64,000 bases of DNA from Rubrivivax sp. (GTDB lineage Bacteria; Pseudomonadota; Gammaproteobacteria; Burkholderiales; Burkholderiaceae_C), in contig SEFA01000005.1 in assembly GCA_004210455.1 (NCBI GenBank), forward strand, positions 1 to 64,000, written 5' to 3'. Position numbers and translations under genes: made by a program. A model generated the notes under the pieces. It searched no databases, was not told where the DNA came from, and was given only the letters and a program-made list of their open reading frames with translations. Shown here piece by piece: positions 37,064-46,059 of the stretch (its first letter is position 1; each line of letters begins with the position of its first letter).

Positions 37064-39652
37064 TCAAGCGCGAAGCGGTTTGAGAAGTCGCAGCCCGTTG
37101 AACACCACCAGCAAGCTGGCCCCCATGTCGGCGAACACGGCCATCCACATGGAGGCGCTACCGAACACCGCCAGGACGAAGAAAACAGCCTTGATGCCCA
37201 GCGCGAGCGTGATGTTCTGCCAGAGGATCGAGTATGTCCGCTTCGAAAGCCGGATGGTTTCAGCAACCTTGCGGAGGTCGTCGTTCATGATCAAGACGTC
37301 GGCGGCTTCCTTCGCGGTGTCCGTGCCCGCAGCGCCCATGGAGAACCCCACCGAGGCGGCAGCCAGCGACGGACTGTCATTGACCCCGTCGCCGACCATG
37401 CCTACATCCTGAGCCGCAGCGGTTTGGGTCACCCATGCCTGCTTGTCTTGGGGCAGCAAGTTCGCGCGAACCTCGTCGACGCCGACCTCCTGACCAATCG
37501 CCTTGGCCGTCGCCTCGTTGTCCCCGGTCAGCATGACCGTGCGCACGCCTACGGCCTTGAGTTCGGCGATCGCCTGGCGGCTCGTGTCTTTGGTGGTGTC
37601 TGCAACGGCAAACATCGCAAGCACTTGGCTGCTGCTGGCAAGCAGGGAGAGCGTGCGGCCTTGCGACTCTTGCTTAAGCAGCGCCGCCTCCAGCTCGGCC
37701 GAACACTGTTCGCGTTCGTGGATCCAGCGGTGGTTGCCCAGGACGTACTCGACACCGTCGATCGTGCCGTGAACGCCTTTGCCCAGTTCAGCGCCGAAGG
37801 CCGTCACCTCAAGGGGCTCGCCGGCCAGACCGTCCACGACAGCCTTGGACACCGGATGATCGGATCGGGCCGCCAAGCTCTTGGCCACGCGAAGGACCTT
37901 GCCCTCGTCGCCGCTGTCAGCAACGACCTGGCTCGCCACCAACTTGGGCCGTCCCTCGGTCAGGGTGCCGGTCTTGTCCAGGCCAAGGACGGAGAGTTTG
38001 CGGGCATGCTCCAGGTAGGCGCCCCCCTTGATCAAGATGCCGCGGCGCGCAGCAGCTGCGAGGCCGCTCACAACAGTCACCGGCGTGGAGATCACCAGCG
38101 CACACGGGCAGGCGATGACAAGCAGCACCAGTGCTTTGTAGACAGCGGTCATCCAGTCCCAGCCAAGCAGAAGCGGCGTACCCAGCGCCACCGCGAGCGC
38201 CAATACGAAGATCGCTGGTGTGTAGACGGCGGCGAACTTGTCGACGAACCGCTGCGTCGGCGCGCGTTGGCTCTGGGCTTCTTCGACTGCGTGGATGATT
38301 CCAGCAAGCACCGTGTCGCTGGGCGGCTTGGTGACGCGGAACTCCAGCGAGCCGCTCTGGTTGATCGTTCCCGCAAAGACGTCGTCGCCTGGCGCCTTGT
38401 CCACCGGCACGCTCTCGCCCGTCACCGGCGATTGGTCCACGGCGCCATGGCCAGCGCTCACGCGGCCGTCCAGTGCAAATCGTTCGCCAGGCTTGACCCG
38501 TACGAGCGAGCCGACCTGGACAAGCTTGGCTTGTTGGAGCGTCCAGGACCCATCCGGCTGCTGGACTTCCGCTTGGCTGGGTGAAAGCGACAGCAGCCCT
38601 GCGATGGCGTTTCTTGCCCTGTCGACCGAGCGGGCTTCGATCAGCTCGGCCAGCGAGTACAGGGCCATCACCATGGCGGCCTCGGGCCACTGACCAATGA
38701 GGAAGGCGCCGATCACGGCCACGCTCATCAGCGCGTTGATGTTGAGTTGCCCGCGCAGCAGCGCGGACAGCCCCTTCTTGAACACAGAGAGGCCGGCGAG
38801 CGCAATGGCCGCAGCCGCCGCTCCCATGCCGACTACCTTCCAGACGGTGGTGTCGGGAGCGAAGAAATGGAAGCCTTCCGCGAGGATGGCCACCGCCAGC
38901 GCGGCGATCAACCGCCTCAACTCGGCGCGTTGGGACTTCGCAGTCAATTCGGCCGACGGTGGCTCGCTGAGCACCTCAGACTTGAAGCCGGTCGCCAGCA
39001 GCGCCTGCACCACGGCATCCGTCGCGGAAGCCGGCGCGTCCACCGACAGAGTGCGTGCGGGAAGGTCGAACTGTAGGCGACGGACATCTGGGACCCGCTC
39101 AAGCGCGCGTCGAATCTGCGCCTCCTCGGTCGGGCAATCCATCGCTGGCACGCGTAGCAGCAGGCCTGCGAAGGCGGTGCCGCCGTGCGGCGCCGCCTCG
39201 CTGGAAACGGCGATCGGCTCCGAGCACGAGGGGTCACGACATGCCGTGGGCCCAGCGGACAACGCGGCCGTCTCGACGTGCGTCTCAGATCCCGACTCGG
39301 GCGATTGCGCCGCAGGATCCGTAGCGAAGCCCAAGCCGTTGATGGCCGCGATCACATGCGGCCAGGCGTCTTGAGGAGCGTCGACAGCTAAGCCGCGCTT
39401 AGCCAGATCGAACCGCATGCCCCGAACGCCGGCGATCTTTTCCACCGCTGCTCGAATGGGACGTTCCTCGTTGGGGCAGTCCATGGAAGGGATGTGCAGG
39501 TCGAGGACGCTGGTGTGTGCGCTGGCGAGCGCCGACGCCTTGGGGGCCTCGGCCTGGTCACCGCAGCCTGACGAGGAACAGCTGCCCGCGCAGGCGGCTG
39601 TGCCTGCCGTAGCCTTGGAGGCAGTGATGTCATTCAGCGAAGAGGTGCTCAT
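37064..39652 (-). CDS. Pb/Cd/Zn-exporting P-type ATPase (PbrA/CadA/ZntA type)
   Basis: The 862-residue PIB-2 ATPase exports divalent soft metals. The N-terminus has a Cys-rich segment (AACAGSCSSSGCGD) and two HMA domains whose metal loops are SMDCPNEE and AMDCPTEE; the acidic MDCPTEE form is typical of Pb/Cd/Zn pumps. The core shows [44 protein letters not shown] and a final helix DMGASLLVVFNGLRLL. The divergent MerR gene and its promoter fix the likely regulation. Confidence 0.93.
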   Translation of the reverse strand: MSTSSLNDITASKATAGTAACAGSCSSSGCGDQAEAPKASALASAHTSVLDLHIPSMDCPNEERPIRAAVEKIAGVRGMRFDLAKRGLAVDAPQDAWPHVIAAINGLGFATDPAAQSPESGSETHVETAALSAGPTACRDPSCSEPIAVSSEAAPHGGTAFAGLLLRVPAMDCPTEEAQIRRALERVPDVRRLQFDLPARTLSVDAPASATDAVVQALLATGFKSEVLSEPPSAELTAKSQRAELRRLIAALAVAILAEGFHFFAPDTTVWKVVGMGAAAAAIALAGLSVFKKGLSALLRGQLNINALMSVAVIGAFLIGQWPEAAMVMALYSLAELIEARSVDRARNAIAGLLSLSPSQAEVQQPDGSWTLQQAKLVQVGSLVRVKPGERFALDGRVSAGHGAVDQSPVTGESVPVDKAPGDDVFAGTINQSGSLEFRVTKPPSDTVLAGIIHAVEEAQSQRAPTQRFVDKFAAVYTPAIFVLALAVALGTPLLLGWDWMTAVYKALVLLVIACPCALVISTPVTVVSGLAAAARRGILIKGGAYLEHARKLSVLGLDKTGTLTEGRPKLVASQVVADSGDEGKVLRVAKSLAARSDHPVSKAVVDGLAGEPLEVTAFGAELGKGVHGTIDGVEYVLGNHRWIHEREQCSAELEAALLKQESQGRTLSLLASSSQVLAMFAVADTTKDTSRQAIAELKAVGVRTVMLTGDNEATAKAIGQEVGVDEVRANLLPQDKQAWVTQTAAAQDVGMVGDGVNDSPSLAAASVGFSMGAAGTDTAKEAADVLIMNDDLRKVAETIRLSKRTYSILWQNITLALGIKAVFFVLAVFGSASMWMAVFADMGASLLVVFNGLRLLKPLRA

Positions 39653-39658
39653 GCCCCG

Positions 39659-39689
39659 ATTGGAAAACCTATACCAACTACAGAGTCAA
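39659..39689 (-). promoter_or_regulatory. MerR-family promoter of the PIB ATPase, predicted leaderless
   Basis: On the reverse strand TTGACT (-35) and TCCAAT (-10) are separated by 19 bp containing CTGTAGTTGGTATAGGTTT, the over-long spacer and dyad of PbrR/CadR-activated promoters. The -10 ends seven bases before the ATG, so the mRNA should start at the start codon. Confidence 0.65.
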
Positions 39690-39737
39690 CCCAATGACCC
39701 CTAAAATCGAGATGACTTATCCGCTGCCGGGAGCCCC

Positions 39738-40184
39738 ATGAAGATTGGCGAACTCTCCTCCGCCGCATCGACGCCGATCGAAACGATCCGGTTCTATGAA
39801 CGGGAAGGTTTACTTCCGGCGCCGGCGCGGACCTCCGGAAACTTTCGGATCTACGAAGCGGCCCACCTGGATCGCCTTCAGATGATTCGGTACTGCCGTA
39901 GCCTGGACATGTCTTTAGACGAGGTGCGGGTGTTGCTTCGTTTTCGTGATGAGCCCGCCGCCGCGTGCGGCGACGTAAACGCGTTGTTGGACGAGCACAT
40001 TGGTCACGTCTCAAAACGCATCGAGGAGCTGCGTCTGCTGGAAGAGCAGCTCGTGGATCTGCGCAGGCGATGCGACGACGAGCGTACGGCCCAGCATTGC
40101 GGCATCCTTGCCGGGCTGAACGAAGCTTCGCAGGAGGGGCTCTCGACGGCCGTTCCCAAGCGACGCGCCGTTCACGGACACTGA
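39738..40184 (+). CDS. pbrR: MerR-family Pb/Cd-responsive regulator (PbrR/CadR type)
   Basis: The 148-residue activator starts MKIGELSSAASTPIETIRFYEREGLLPAPARTSGNFRIY in outline (winged helix), followed by the dimerisation helix and a C-terminal metal loop. The soft-metal cysteines are Cys77 (AAACGDV), Cys112 (RRCDDE) and Cys121 (QHCGIL), the arrangement of Pb/Cd sensors; the His/Gly-rich tail (HGH) may add ligands. It is divergent from the PIB ATPase across an 85-bp gap containing the 19-bp-spacer promoter it should activate by DNA twisting. Confidence 0.92.
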   Translation: MKIGELSSAASTPIETIRFYEREGLLPAPARTSGNFRIYEAAHLDRLQMIRYCRSLDMSLDEVRVLLRFRDEPAAACGDVNALLDEHIGHVSKRIEELRLLEEQLVDLRRRCDDERTAQHCGILAGLNEASQEGLSTAVPKRRAVHGH

Positions 40185-40260
40185 CCTTAACTCGCCGCAC
40201 CCACCGCTATCTACCAGCGCGCCGCCGCCGCCTTCGGATGGGCTGACAGCTGTCATGAAC

Positions 40261-40390
40261 GTTGCACCTGTATATGCCGCCTCAGCACTGCAGGAACAAG
40301 TTGTAGGGTGCGTAGAGCGGGATCTAACATCTCAGCCAGGCTCCTCATTCTCACGACCCACGGCAGCTTCCAGCTGCAGCTTCACTGGCT
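40261..40390 (-). pseudogene. decayed second copy of the Sel1-gene/gtrB junction
   Basis: Positions 40326-40387 align with 44413-44474 at roughly 80% identity, and GGAACAAGTTG recurs at the matching distance in both. In the reverse frame the relic reads VKLQLEAAVGRENEEPG and a stop, against VKLQLDAAMGHEEEELG at the end of the Sel1-like gene. It then has an ATG opening MLDPALRTLQLVPA against the gtrB start MFNAAWSPAPLQLVPA. The relic's gtrB frame stops after 24 codons and an in-frame TAG lies just upstream in the other. So it is the dead remnant of a paralogous gene pair just downstream of dgkA. Confidence 0.6.
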
Positions 40391-40495
40391 ATGGAATCTG
40401 GCGAGGCGCTTGGAAGCGGCAACTGCAATTCATCGAGTGCGCCCGCCCTGTCAGAGCATGACAGGGCTGCGGGATGGCATCGCGAGGCTTCCCGG

Positions 40496-40870
40496 TCATA
40501 GCCAGCGGCTCGCAAGCACCGCAGCCCAGACTGTCGCAGCCAACGCGATGGCGAGCAAGACAGCGGCGCTGCCCATGTCTTTGGCCCGCTTGGACAACTC
40601 GTGACGGTCAAAAGAGATCCGATCAATCGCGGCTTCAAGAGCTGAGTTGAGCAGCTCCACGATAAGCACCAACCAGATCGACGATATCAGCAGCGCCCGC
40701 TCAACGCCGTTTCCTCCCAACCAGAGCGCAAGCGGCATCAGCACGATGGCGACCGCTACCTCCTGTCGGAAGGCGGACTCGCCGACAAACGCAGCTCGAA
40801 GGCCTTGCAGCGAATACCCAAACGCATGTACGAGCCGATCGAGGCCGGTTCGACCCTTGTGGGGATTCAC
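40496..40870 (-). CDS. dgkA: diacylglycerol/undecaprenol kinase DgkA
   Basis: The 124-residue three-helix membrane kinase has all family residues: Glu in ESAFRQE, the ELLNSALEAAIDR helix (Glu, Asn, Glu, Asp) and AKDMGSAAV. It phosphorylates diacylglycerol, a by-product of envelope lipid modification. The GTG at 40870 overlaps the motA stop (GTGA); the open frame upstream within motA is rejected. Its place behind arnT and gtrB suggests lipid recycling for an envelope-modifying operon. Confidence 0.9.
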   Translation of the reverse strand: MNPHKGRTGLDRLVHAFGYSLQGLRAAFVGESAFRQEVAVAIVLMPLALWLGGNGVERALLISSIWLVLIVELLNSALEAAIDRISFDRHELSKRAKDMGSAAVLLAIALAATVWAAVLASRWL

Positions 40871-41727
40871 CGCTTGCCCTTCACGTGACCCTCGAGTTCC
40901 GCGAACGACGGACGCTCGGTCGAATAGAGCACCTTGCGACCGAACTCGATGGCGACTTGCGGCGCGTAGCCCTGCATAGATGCCAGCAGCGTGGTCTTGA
41001 TGCACTGAAGTTCCTTGCCGGCCTCGTCCACCTTGGATTCGAGCGCGCCGGCCAGCGGCTCAGCGAAAGCGTAGGCCAGCAAGATCCCTAGGAATGTACC
41101 GACCAGCGCCGAGCCGATCATCCCACCCAGCACCGCCGGCGGCTGACCGACCGAGCCCATGGTGTTCACCACGCCCAGCACAGCGGCGACGATGCCGAAG
41201 GCCGGCAGCCCGCCCGCCAGACGCTGCACCGCGATCACGGCGAGGAAGGCCTCGTGGTGATGCGTGTCGATCTCAGCGTCCATCAAGGATTCGATCTCGT
41301 GCGCGTTCAGGTTGCCCGAGACCATCATCCGCAGGTAGTCGGTGATGAACTCCGTGACGTGATGGTCGTTGCCCACCGTCGGGTACTTCTGGAACAGCGG
41401 CGAGCTATGCGGATCCTCGACGTCCTTTTCGATGGACATCAGCCCTTCCTTGCGAGCCTTCTGAAGAATGTCGTACATCAGCGCGAGCAGCTCCATGTAA
41501 CGCGCCTTCGTGTACTTGCTGCCCTTGAAGCAGGCCGCGAGACCCTTCACCGTCGCCTTCATGACCTTGGGAGGATTGGTCGCCAACATGGCGCCGATCG
41601 CCGCGCCGAAGATGGTGGTCATCTCGAACGGCAAGGCCTTGAGCACGACGCCGATGTTGCCCCCGTGCGCGATGAACACGCCAAAGATGCAAGCCAAGGC
41701 GAGCGCCCACCCGATGGCTATGAACAT
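40867..41727 (-). CDS. motA: flagellar stator protein MotA, without MotB
   Basis: The 286-residue four-helix proton-channel subunit is full length. It keeps the residues needed for torque in E. coli MotA: Arg and Glu of the cytoplasmic loop (KARKEGLMSIEKD) and both prolines (GLPAFGIVAAVLG and AFAEPLAG). The end (VAIEFGRKVLYSTERPSF) is also canonical. No motB follows; instead dgkA overlaps its stop by GTGA. MotA normally works only with MotB, so it either serves a MotB elsewhere or does another job in this operon. GGAG precedes the ATG. Confidence 0.93.
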   Translation of the reverse strand: MFIAIGWALALACIFGVFIAHGGNIGVVLKALPFEMTTIFGAAIGAMLATNPPKVMKATVKGLAACFKGSKYTKARYMELLALMYDILQKARKEGLMSIEKDVEDPHSSPLFQKYPTVGNDHHVTEFITDYLRMMVSGNLNAHEIESLMDAEIDTHHHEAFLAVIAVQRLAGGLPAFGIVAAVLGVVNTMGSVGQPPAVLGGMIGSALVGTFLGILLAYAFAEPLAGALESKVDEAGKELQCIKTTLLASMQGYAPQVAIEFGRKVLYSTERPSFAELEGHVKGKR

Positions 41728-41865
41728 TGATCAATCTCCAAAATTGGTGCTACGCGTCGACGATTTCGCCGTGACTGCCGCAGCGTTGAAGCCGCGCCCC
41801 GAAGGCACGGCGAGTTCGTGAGGTTTCGGGCCGGCCTCACGCCGCATCGGACGGTGTGGGGCGAT

Positions 41866-43386
41866 TCATCCAGCTGGACCTGCGCGGACGAGCAGGACAT
41901 AACCATCGGCATCGAAGAGCACATGCAGCTGGGAGCGGCGACTCCCGGACAGGGACCGCCAAGACTTCTCGGTGGTCACCAGGAATTCATGCTCATGAAG
42001 GGGACCGAGCTTCGGATCGCGGCGAAGCCACAGGTCAAGTTCCTCGTCCTTGACCACGTCGTGCGCTTTGCCAGCGGTGTAGAAACTGGCGGAGTACGGC
42101 AGCGCATTGAGGAACGACACTTCCGAGGCCTTGTGACCGCCAGACAGCAGGGGGAGCAGCACGCCAGATGCAGATCGGATGGCGCCGACCGACCCTTGGC
42201 TCAAGAGCAGCGCGGCGGCCCCACCGGTCAGGAGGACAAGTCCCGTAGCGACAAGCCCGTGAACGACGCCTTGCCGCGTATCTCGTGCAAGCCAACGCCC
42301 GGCAAGAATCGCCAACGCAGGCGCGGCCGGGAGCACGTACGTCCAAAGAATGTTTCTCGACGCCGAGAACAGCAGCGCTGGCGTCAGCGCCCAAGCGACG
42401 AGTAGCGCCGTGTCAGGAGATCTCTCCGATCGCGTACCTCCGGCGATTTGCCTCGCGGCCCTACGCCTGCCGATCAACAGCCAGGGCAGAAGCAGGCTCC
42501 ACGGCAAGAACCCAACCGCCAGGTATGCCCAGACTATTCCCCTGGCCTGCTCGTGCGCGGTGCCATAGAGGTCACCGGTCCATCCCGGCTGCGTGAACCG
42601 GCTCCAGTGCTCCCCGACGAGGAAGTATTCGAGGAACCCCGGGCTGCGAAGCTCCGCCATCACGTACCAAGGTCCCGCAATGCTCAAGACCAGCAGTCCC
42701 CCCTTGAACCAGGGCAGCACGATCACATCTCGGAACGCGCCGCGACAGCTCAGGCCATGCACGGCGACCGGGACCAAAGACAGAACAAGCGCCACCGGTC
42801 CCTTCGCCAGCAGTCCCAAGGCGAGCCCCACAAAGAACGCCAGTGCGCCGACACGCACTCTGGTCAGGTTGGTCCCGGAGATCGCCCACCAGAAGCCGCC
42901 AATGCTGAGCGTCACGGCGACGGTCAGAGCCATGTCGGTCATCACCGCGCCCGCACTCACGAAGAACACCGCGCTGCCCCACAACACGGCGACGCCAAGG
43001 ATGGCCTCGCGGGCACTGGAGTCACGCAACCATCTCCAGACGATCAGCGTGACCATCATGGCGAGCACCAGCATGGGCAGGCGAGCACCCCACTCGTTGG
43101 CGCCGAGAGCCAGTTGGCCGGTCGCGGAGAACCAGGTCGACAGCGGCGGCTTGCCCCAGAAGACGACATCCCCAGGCAGGTGAAGATTGATCCAGTCGCC
43201 GCCTGACATCATGATTCGAGCGATCTCCGCGTACCGGGCCTCGGTGTTGTCCGAAAGCGGGTAGGTCCCCAGCGTCAGGGTGCGAAGACCGATGCAGAGC
43301 GCCAACAAGACGACCACCCAGAATGTGGTCGATATCGCTCTGGGAGGTGTGTGGGCTACTTCGCGTACATCCAAGGCGCGGCTCAC
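41866..43386 (-). CDS. arnT: ArnT-like lipid A sugar transferase (GT39/GT83 family)
   Basis: The 506-residue integral membrane protein has about twelve helices and a C-terminal periplasmic part. The first periplasmic loop holds the catalytic segment YPLSDNTEARYAEIARIMM and GDWINLHLPGDVVFWGKPPLSTW, characteristic of ArnT, which moves an aminosugar or other sugar from undecaprenyl phosphate to lipid A. GTG at 43386 overlaps the gtrB stop (GTGA); a start eight codons earlier (43410) is also possible. The sugar cannot be told, as no arnABC genes are present. Confidence 0.87.
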   Translation of the reverse strand: MSRALDVREVAHTPPRAISTTFWVVVLLALCIGLRTLTLGTYPLSDNTEARYAEIARIMMSGGDWINLHLPGDVVFWGKPPLSTWFSATGQLALGANEWGARLPMLVLAMMVTLIVWRWLRDSSAREAILGVAVLWGSAVFFVSAGAVMTDMALTVAVTLSIGGFWWAISGTNLTRVRVGALAFFVGLALGLLAKGPVALVLSLVPVAVHGLSCRGAFRDVIVLPWFKGGLLVLSIAGPWYVMAELRSPGFLEYFLVGEHWSRFTQPGWTGDLYGTAHEQARGIVWAYLAVGFLPWSLLLPWLLIGRRRAARQIAGGTRSERSPDTALLVAWALTPALLFSASRNILWTYVLPAAPALAILAGRWLARDTRQGVVHGLVATGLVLLTGGAAALLLSQGSVGAIRSASGVLLPLLSGGHKASEVSFLNALPYSASFYTAGKAHDVVKDEELDLWLRRDPKLGPLHEHEFLVTTEKSWRSLSGSRRSQLHVLFDADGYVLLVRAGPAG

Positions 43387-44417
43387 CAAGGCCTGGCTCC
43401 AGCGACCCACAGGGGTGGCGAGGACACCGCGGGACGGAACTCTTCGATCAGGTATAGCGGCCTGGCTTTGGACTCGATGAAAAGACGGCTCACGTACTCA
43501 CCGAGGATGCCGATGGCCATCAGCTGAAGTCCGCCGAGGATCAAAATGCTGATGATCAGGGTCGGAAACCCATGTATGGGCTCGCCGAACAGCGCCGTCT
43601 TCGCGAGGAAGTACACCGCGTAGAGGAAAGACGCGACAGCGCAGGTCAGGCCCACGTAGGTGGCCATCTTCAACGGCACCGTCGAGAATCCGACGATCCC
43701 CTCCACCGCGAAGCGCCAGAGCTTGCGAAAGCCCCACTTGGTGTGGCCTTGGTTTCGCGCGTCCCGGTCATAGTCGATCGTGACGGCCTTGAACCCGACC
43801 CACGCAAACAGGCCCTTCATGAAGCGGTTGCGTTCCGGGAGCCGATTGATGGCGTCCACGACGCGACGGCTCAGCAGGCGGAAGTCCCCCACGTCGGGCG
43901 GCATTGAGGTTTCCGACAGCATGTTGAAGATGCGGTAGAACGCGAACGCCGAGAACGTCTTGAGCCAGCTTTCTCCGGCGCGCGACCTCCGGCGCATCGT
44001 GACGACGTCGGCGCCTTCCTCCCAAGTACGAATCATCTCGGGGATTAACGCGGGAGGATCTTGGAGGTCGGCATCGATCAGGATCACCGCTTCGCCGCGC
44101 GCCAGATGCAGCCCCGCGGTCATGGCCGCTTCCTTGCCGAAATTTCGGCTGAAGGATGCGACACCCACGCGAGGGTCTAGCGCGCGGAGCGCGTTCAAGG
44201 CGTCGCCAGTCCCGTCAGTGCTGCCGTCGTCGATGTAGAGGATCTCTACGCGACGATCCAGAGACAGCAGCGCTGAGCTCAGTCGCTCGTGGAATGCCTT
44301 CAGGCTGGCCGCTTCATTGAAGACCGGCACGACGACGGAAACTGCACCGGCCATCTGGCGCATTGGCGCGGCGGGAACAAGTTGAAGGGGAGCCGGGGAC
44401 CAGGCAGCGTTGAACAT
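43383..44417 (-). CDS. GtrB/ArnC-like polyprenyl-phosphate glycosyltransferase
   Basis: The 344-residue GT2 enzyme makes a polyprenyl-phosphate-linked sugar. It shows VVVPVFNEAASL, YIDDGSTDGTGDAL, SRNFGKEAAMTAGL, the DADLQDPP metal motif, GDFRLLSRRVVDAI and two C-terminal membrane helices. Best matches by eye are bactoprenol glucosyltransferases (GtrB). The ATG at 44417 follows the preceding stop by one base; the longer frame to 44456 lies within the upstream gene. Product and next enzyme (ArnT) form a donor-transfer pair. Confidence 0.88.
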   Translation of the reverse strand: MFNAAWSPAPLQLVPAAPMRQMAGAVSVVVPVFNEAASLKAFHERLSSALLSLDRRVEILYIDDGSTDGTGDALNALRALDPRVGVASFSRNFGKEAAMTAGLHLARGEAVILIDADLQDPPALIPEMIRTWEEGADVVTMRRRSRAGESWLKTFSAFAFYRIFNMLSETSMPPDVGDFRLLSRRVVDAINRLPERNRFMKGLFAWVGFKAVTIDYDRDARNQGHTKWGFRKLWRFAVEGIVGFSTVPLKMATYVGLTCAVASFLYAVYFLAKTALFGEPIHGFPTLIISILILGGLQLMAIGILGEYVSRLFIESKARPLYLIEEFRPAVSSPPLWVAGARPW

Positions 44418-44418
44418 C

Positions 44419-45993
44419 TCAGCCAAGCTCCTCTTCCTCGTGCCCCATGGCTGCATCCAGCTGCAACTTCACTTGACGCGCCCATCGTGGTCCACCGCGC
44501 ATGGCATCCAGCGCGTCAGAGCTCGCCTTCGCGAAGTAGAGAGACTCGGACAGCCCGTGGCTGTCCAACGCTTGCTTCAATCTGGCCGCGCGATGCCGGA
44601 GCTCGATATCACGAGGTCCAGAGCCCTGCACGCTGCCATCAGCGAGGTAGCCCGCGCTGCGCTTCAGGGTTTGCAAAGTCGAAGAGGAGAGCGCGGGTAT
44701 AGCCCGCGGAGAAGACAGCCTTGCATGCTGGATGAACGGGTTCTTCCCCACTACCAAGCCCCAAGGCCGCAGTCCTTCGACGATGTCCACCGTCATGGCC
44801 TCGAGTTTGGTGAGACCAAAGTCCCTTGCCACCCTTAGCCGTGCGGCCAAGGCGCCGTTGGTCTTCGCCACCTCAAAAATTCCGCGCGCGGCGTCGGACT
44901 CGCAGCCTTGAACAGGAAGGATGAAGGTGCGGATCAGTCCCTGGGCTTGGAAATCCTGAGACTGCGACGCCAGGTACAACCAGTGCAACCCCTGTTCGGC
45001 TTCACGTAGGGATGCAGCGGCGCGCAGGATCGTTGCGCCCAGCCGGCGCTGCGCTGAAACGTCCCCGCTCGCCGCAGCTTTCTCCAAGAAGAAGCGCGCC
45101 ATCGGAGGATTGGCCACGGAGCTGTGGTTGTTGGCATGGAGCTCGTAGAGCCGGGTCCAGGCTTCGCCATACCCAGCGTCGGCTGCCCGCATGAGCAGTG
45201 CGGAAGCCTTGCGTCTGTTCAGCGCCGGCACCAGCATCTCCCAGTCAATCGATCCGACGTTGTTGCCGCTCAGCGCCTGGCCCAGCAGCAACGCCGCAGC
45301 ACAGTTCCCTCGGTCAACGCAGTCATCGAGCAACACCTCGATGGCCTTCGTATCGACCGTGATTCGCACATCGGGGATCGACTTGGCAAAGCTGATCGCG
45401 GCGTACACCTGGTCGGCCAAGGTCGAGTTGGACAACTGTCCGAGGGCCAGGCTCACTGCGAGGGCTCGCAGTAGAAGGCGCGGCTCTTTTCTCACAAGCG
45501 CCCGCTCCATCGCCAGCGCAATTAGCTCGGGCCACCCGATCTTCGGGACCCCCAGGAGGGCCTTCACACGCACCACTGCCGCATCGTCGGATTCAGCCGC
45601 GGAGGCCGGTAGCGTCAGCGCGTCCTTTGCGCTGCTCTGACCAGATCGCGCAGCAAGCCGAAGCCAGCCCACCGCCTCGCTCTGATCGACCTGCGTCAGC
45701 AGATTCCAAATGGCTACCCTGAGCTGCGCTTCTCCGCTACCCAGACGTGCCGCCCGCTCAAGTGTGGAGACACGTCCGTGAACAGCGATCTCATGCAAGT
45801 CGAGCGCCTCAACGATAAGACGTTGAGCCTCTTCTTCCTTGAGAGTCTCGACATGACTCAGGTACTCAAGCCCAAGCGGCACGTGCCGCGGGAATCCCTT
45901 CATCCCTTCAAGGTACATGCGCCCCGCCTCGAAGCAGGCCGCAGCATCTCCTCGTCTTGCCCTGGAAATCAGTTGAATGTCTTGTCTTCTCAT
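44419..45993 (-). CDS. Sel1/TPR-like repeat protein, head of the envelope operon
   Basis: The 524-residue helical protein has Sel1-like repeats: RGDAAACFEAGRMYLEG near the N-terminus, LGSGEAQLRVAIWNLL with VGWLRLAARSGQSSAKDAL (about residues 85-130), and AGYGEAWTRLYELHAN with ARFFLEKAAASGDVSAQRRLG (about 270-320). No signal peptide or membrane helix is visible, so it is probably a cytosolic scaffold. ATG 45993 has AGGCG upstream; the frame is open 22 codons further. Its last codons and the gtrB start are the sequence duplicated at 40261-40390. Confidence 0.7.
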   Translation of the reverse strand: MRRQDIQLISRARRGDAAACFEAGRMYLEGMKGFPRHVPLGLEYLSHVETLKEEEAQRLIVEALDLHEIAVHGRVSTLERAARLGSGEAQLRVAIWNLLTQVDQSEAVGWLRLAARSGQSSAKDALTLPASAAESDDAAVVRVKALLGVPKIGWPELIALAMERALVRKEPRLLLRALAVSLALGQLSNSTLADQVYAAISFAKSIPDVRITVDTKAIEVLLDDCVDRGNCAAALLLGQALSGNNVGSIDWEMLVPALNRRKASALLMRAADAGYGEAWTRLYELHANNHSSVANPPMARFFLEKAAASGDVSAQRRLGATILRAAASLREAEQGLHWLYLASQSQDFQAQGLIRTFILPVQGCESDAARGIFEVAKTNGALAARLRVARDFGLTKLEAMTVDIVEGLRPWGLVVGKNPFIQHARLSSPRAIPALSSSTLQTLKRSAGYLADGSVQGSGPRDIELRHRAARLKQALDSHGLSESLYFAKASSDALDAMRGGPRWARQVKLQLDAAMGHEEEELG

Positions 45994-46059
45994 CGAGCGC
46001 CTTTCTTCGCACTGGCGCATTTGCCGAGCATCCTCGGGACACTCGCATCGCCGGAACAT

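Noticed and set aside
37046-38584. Forward frame of 512 codons opposite the PIB ATPase
   Set aside because: Shadow frame over an ATPase core with all catalytic motifs on the other strand.
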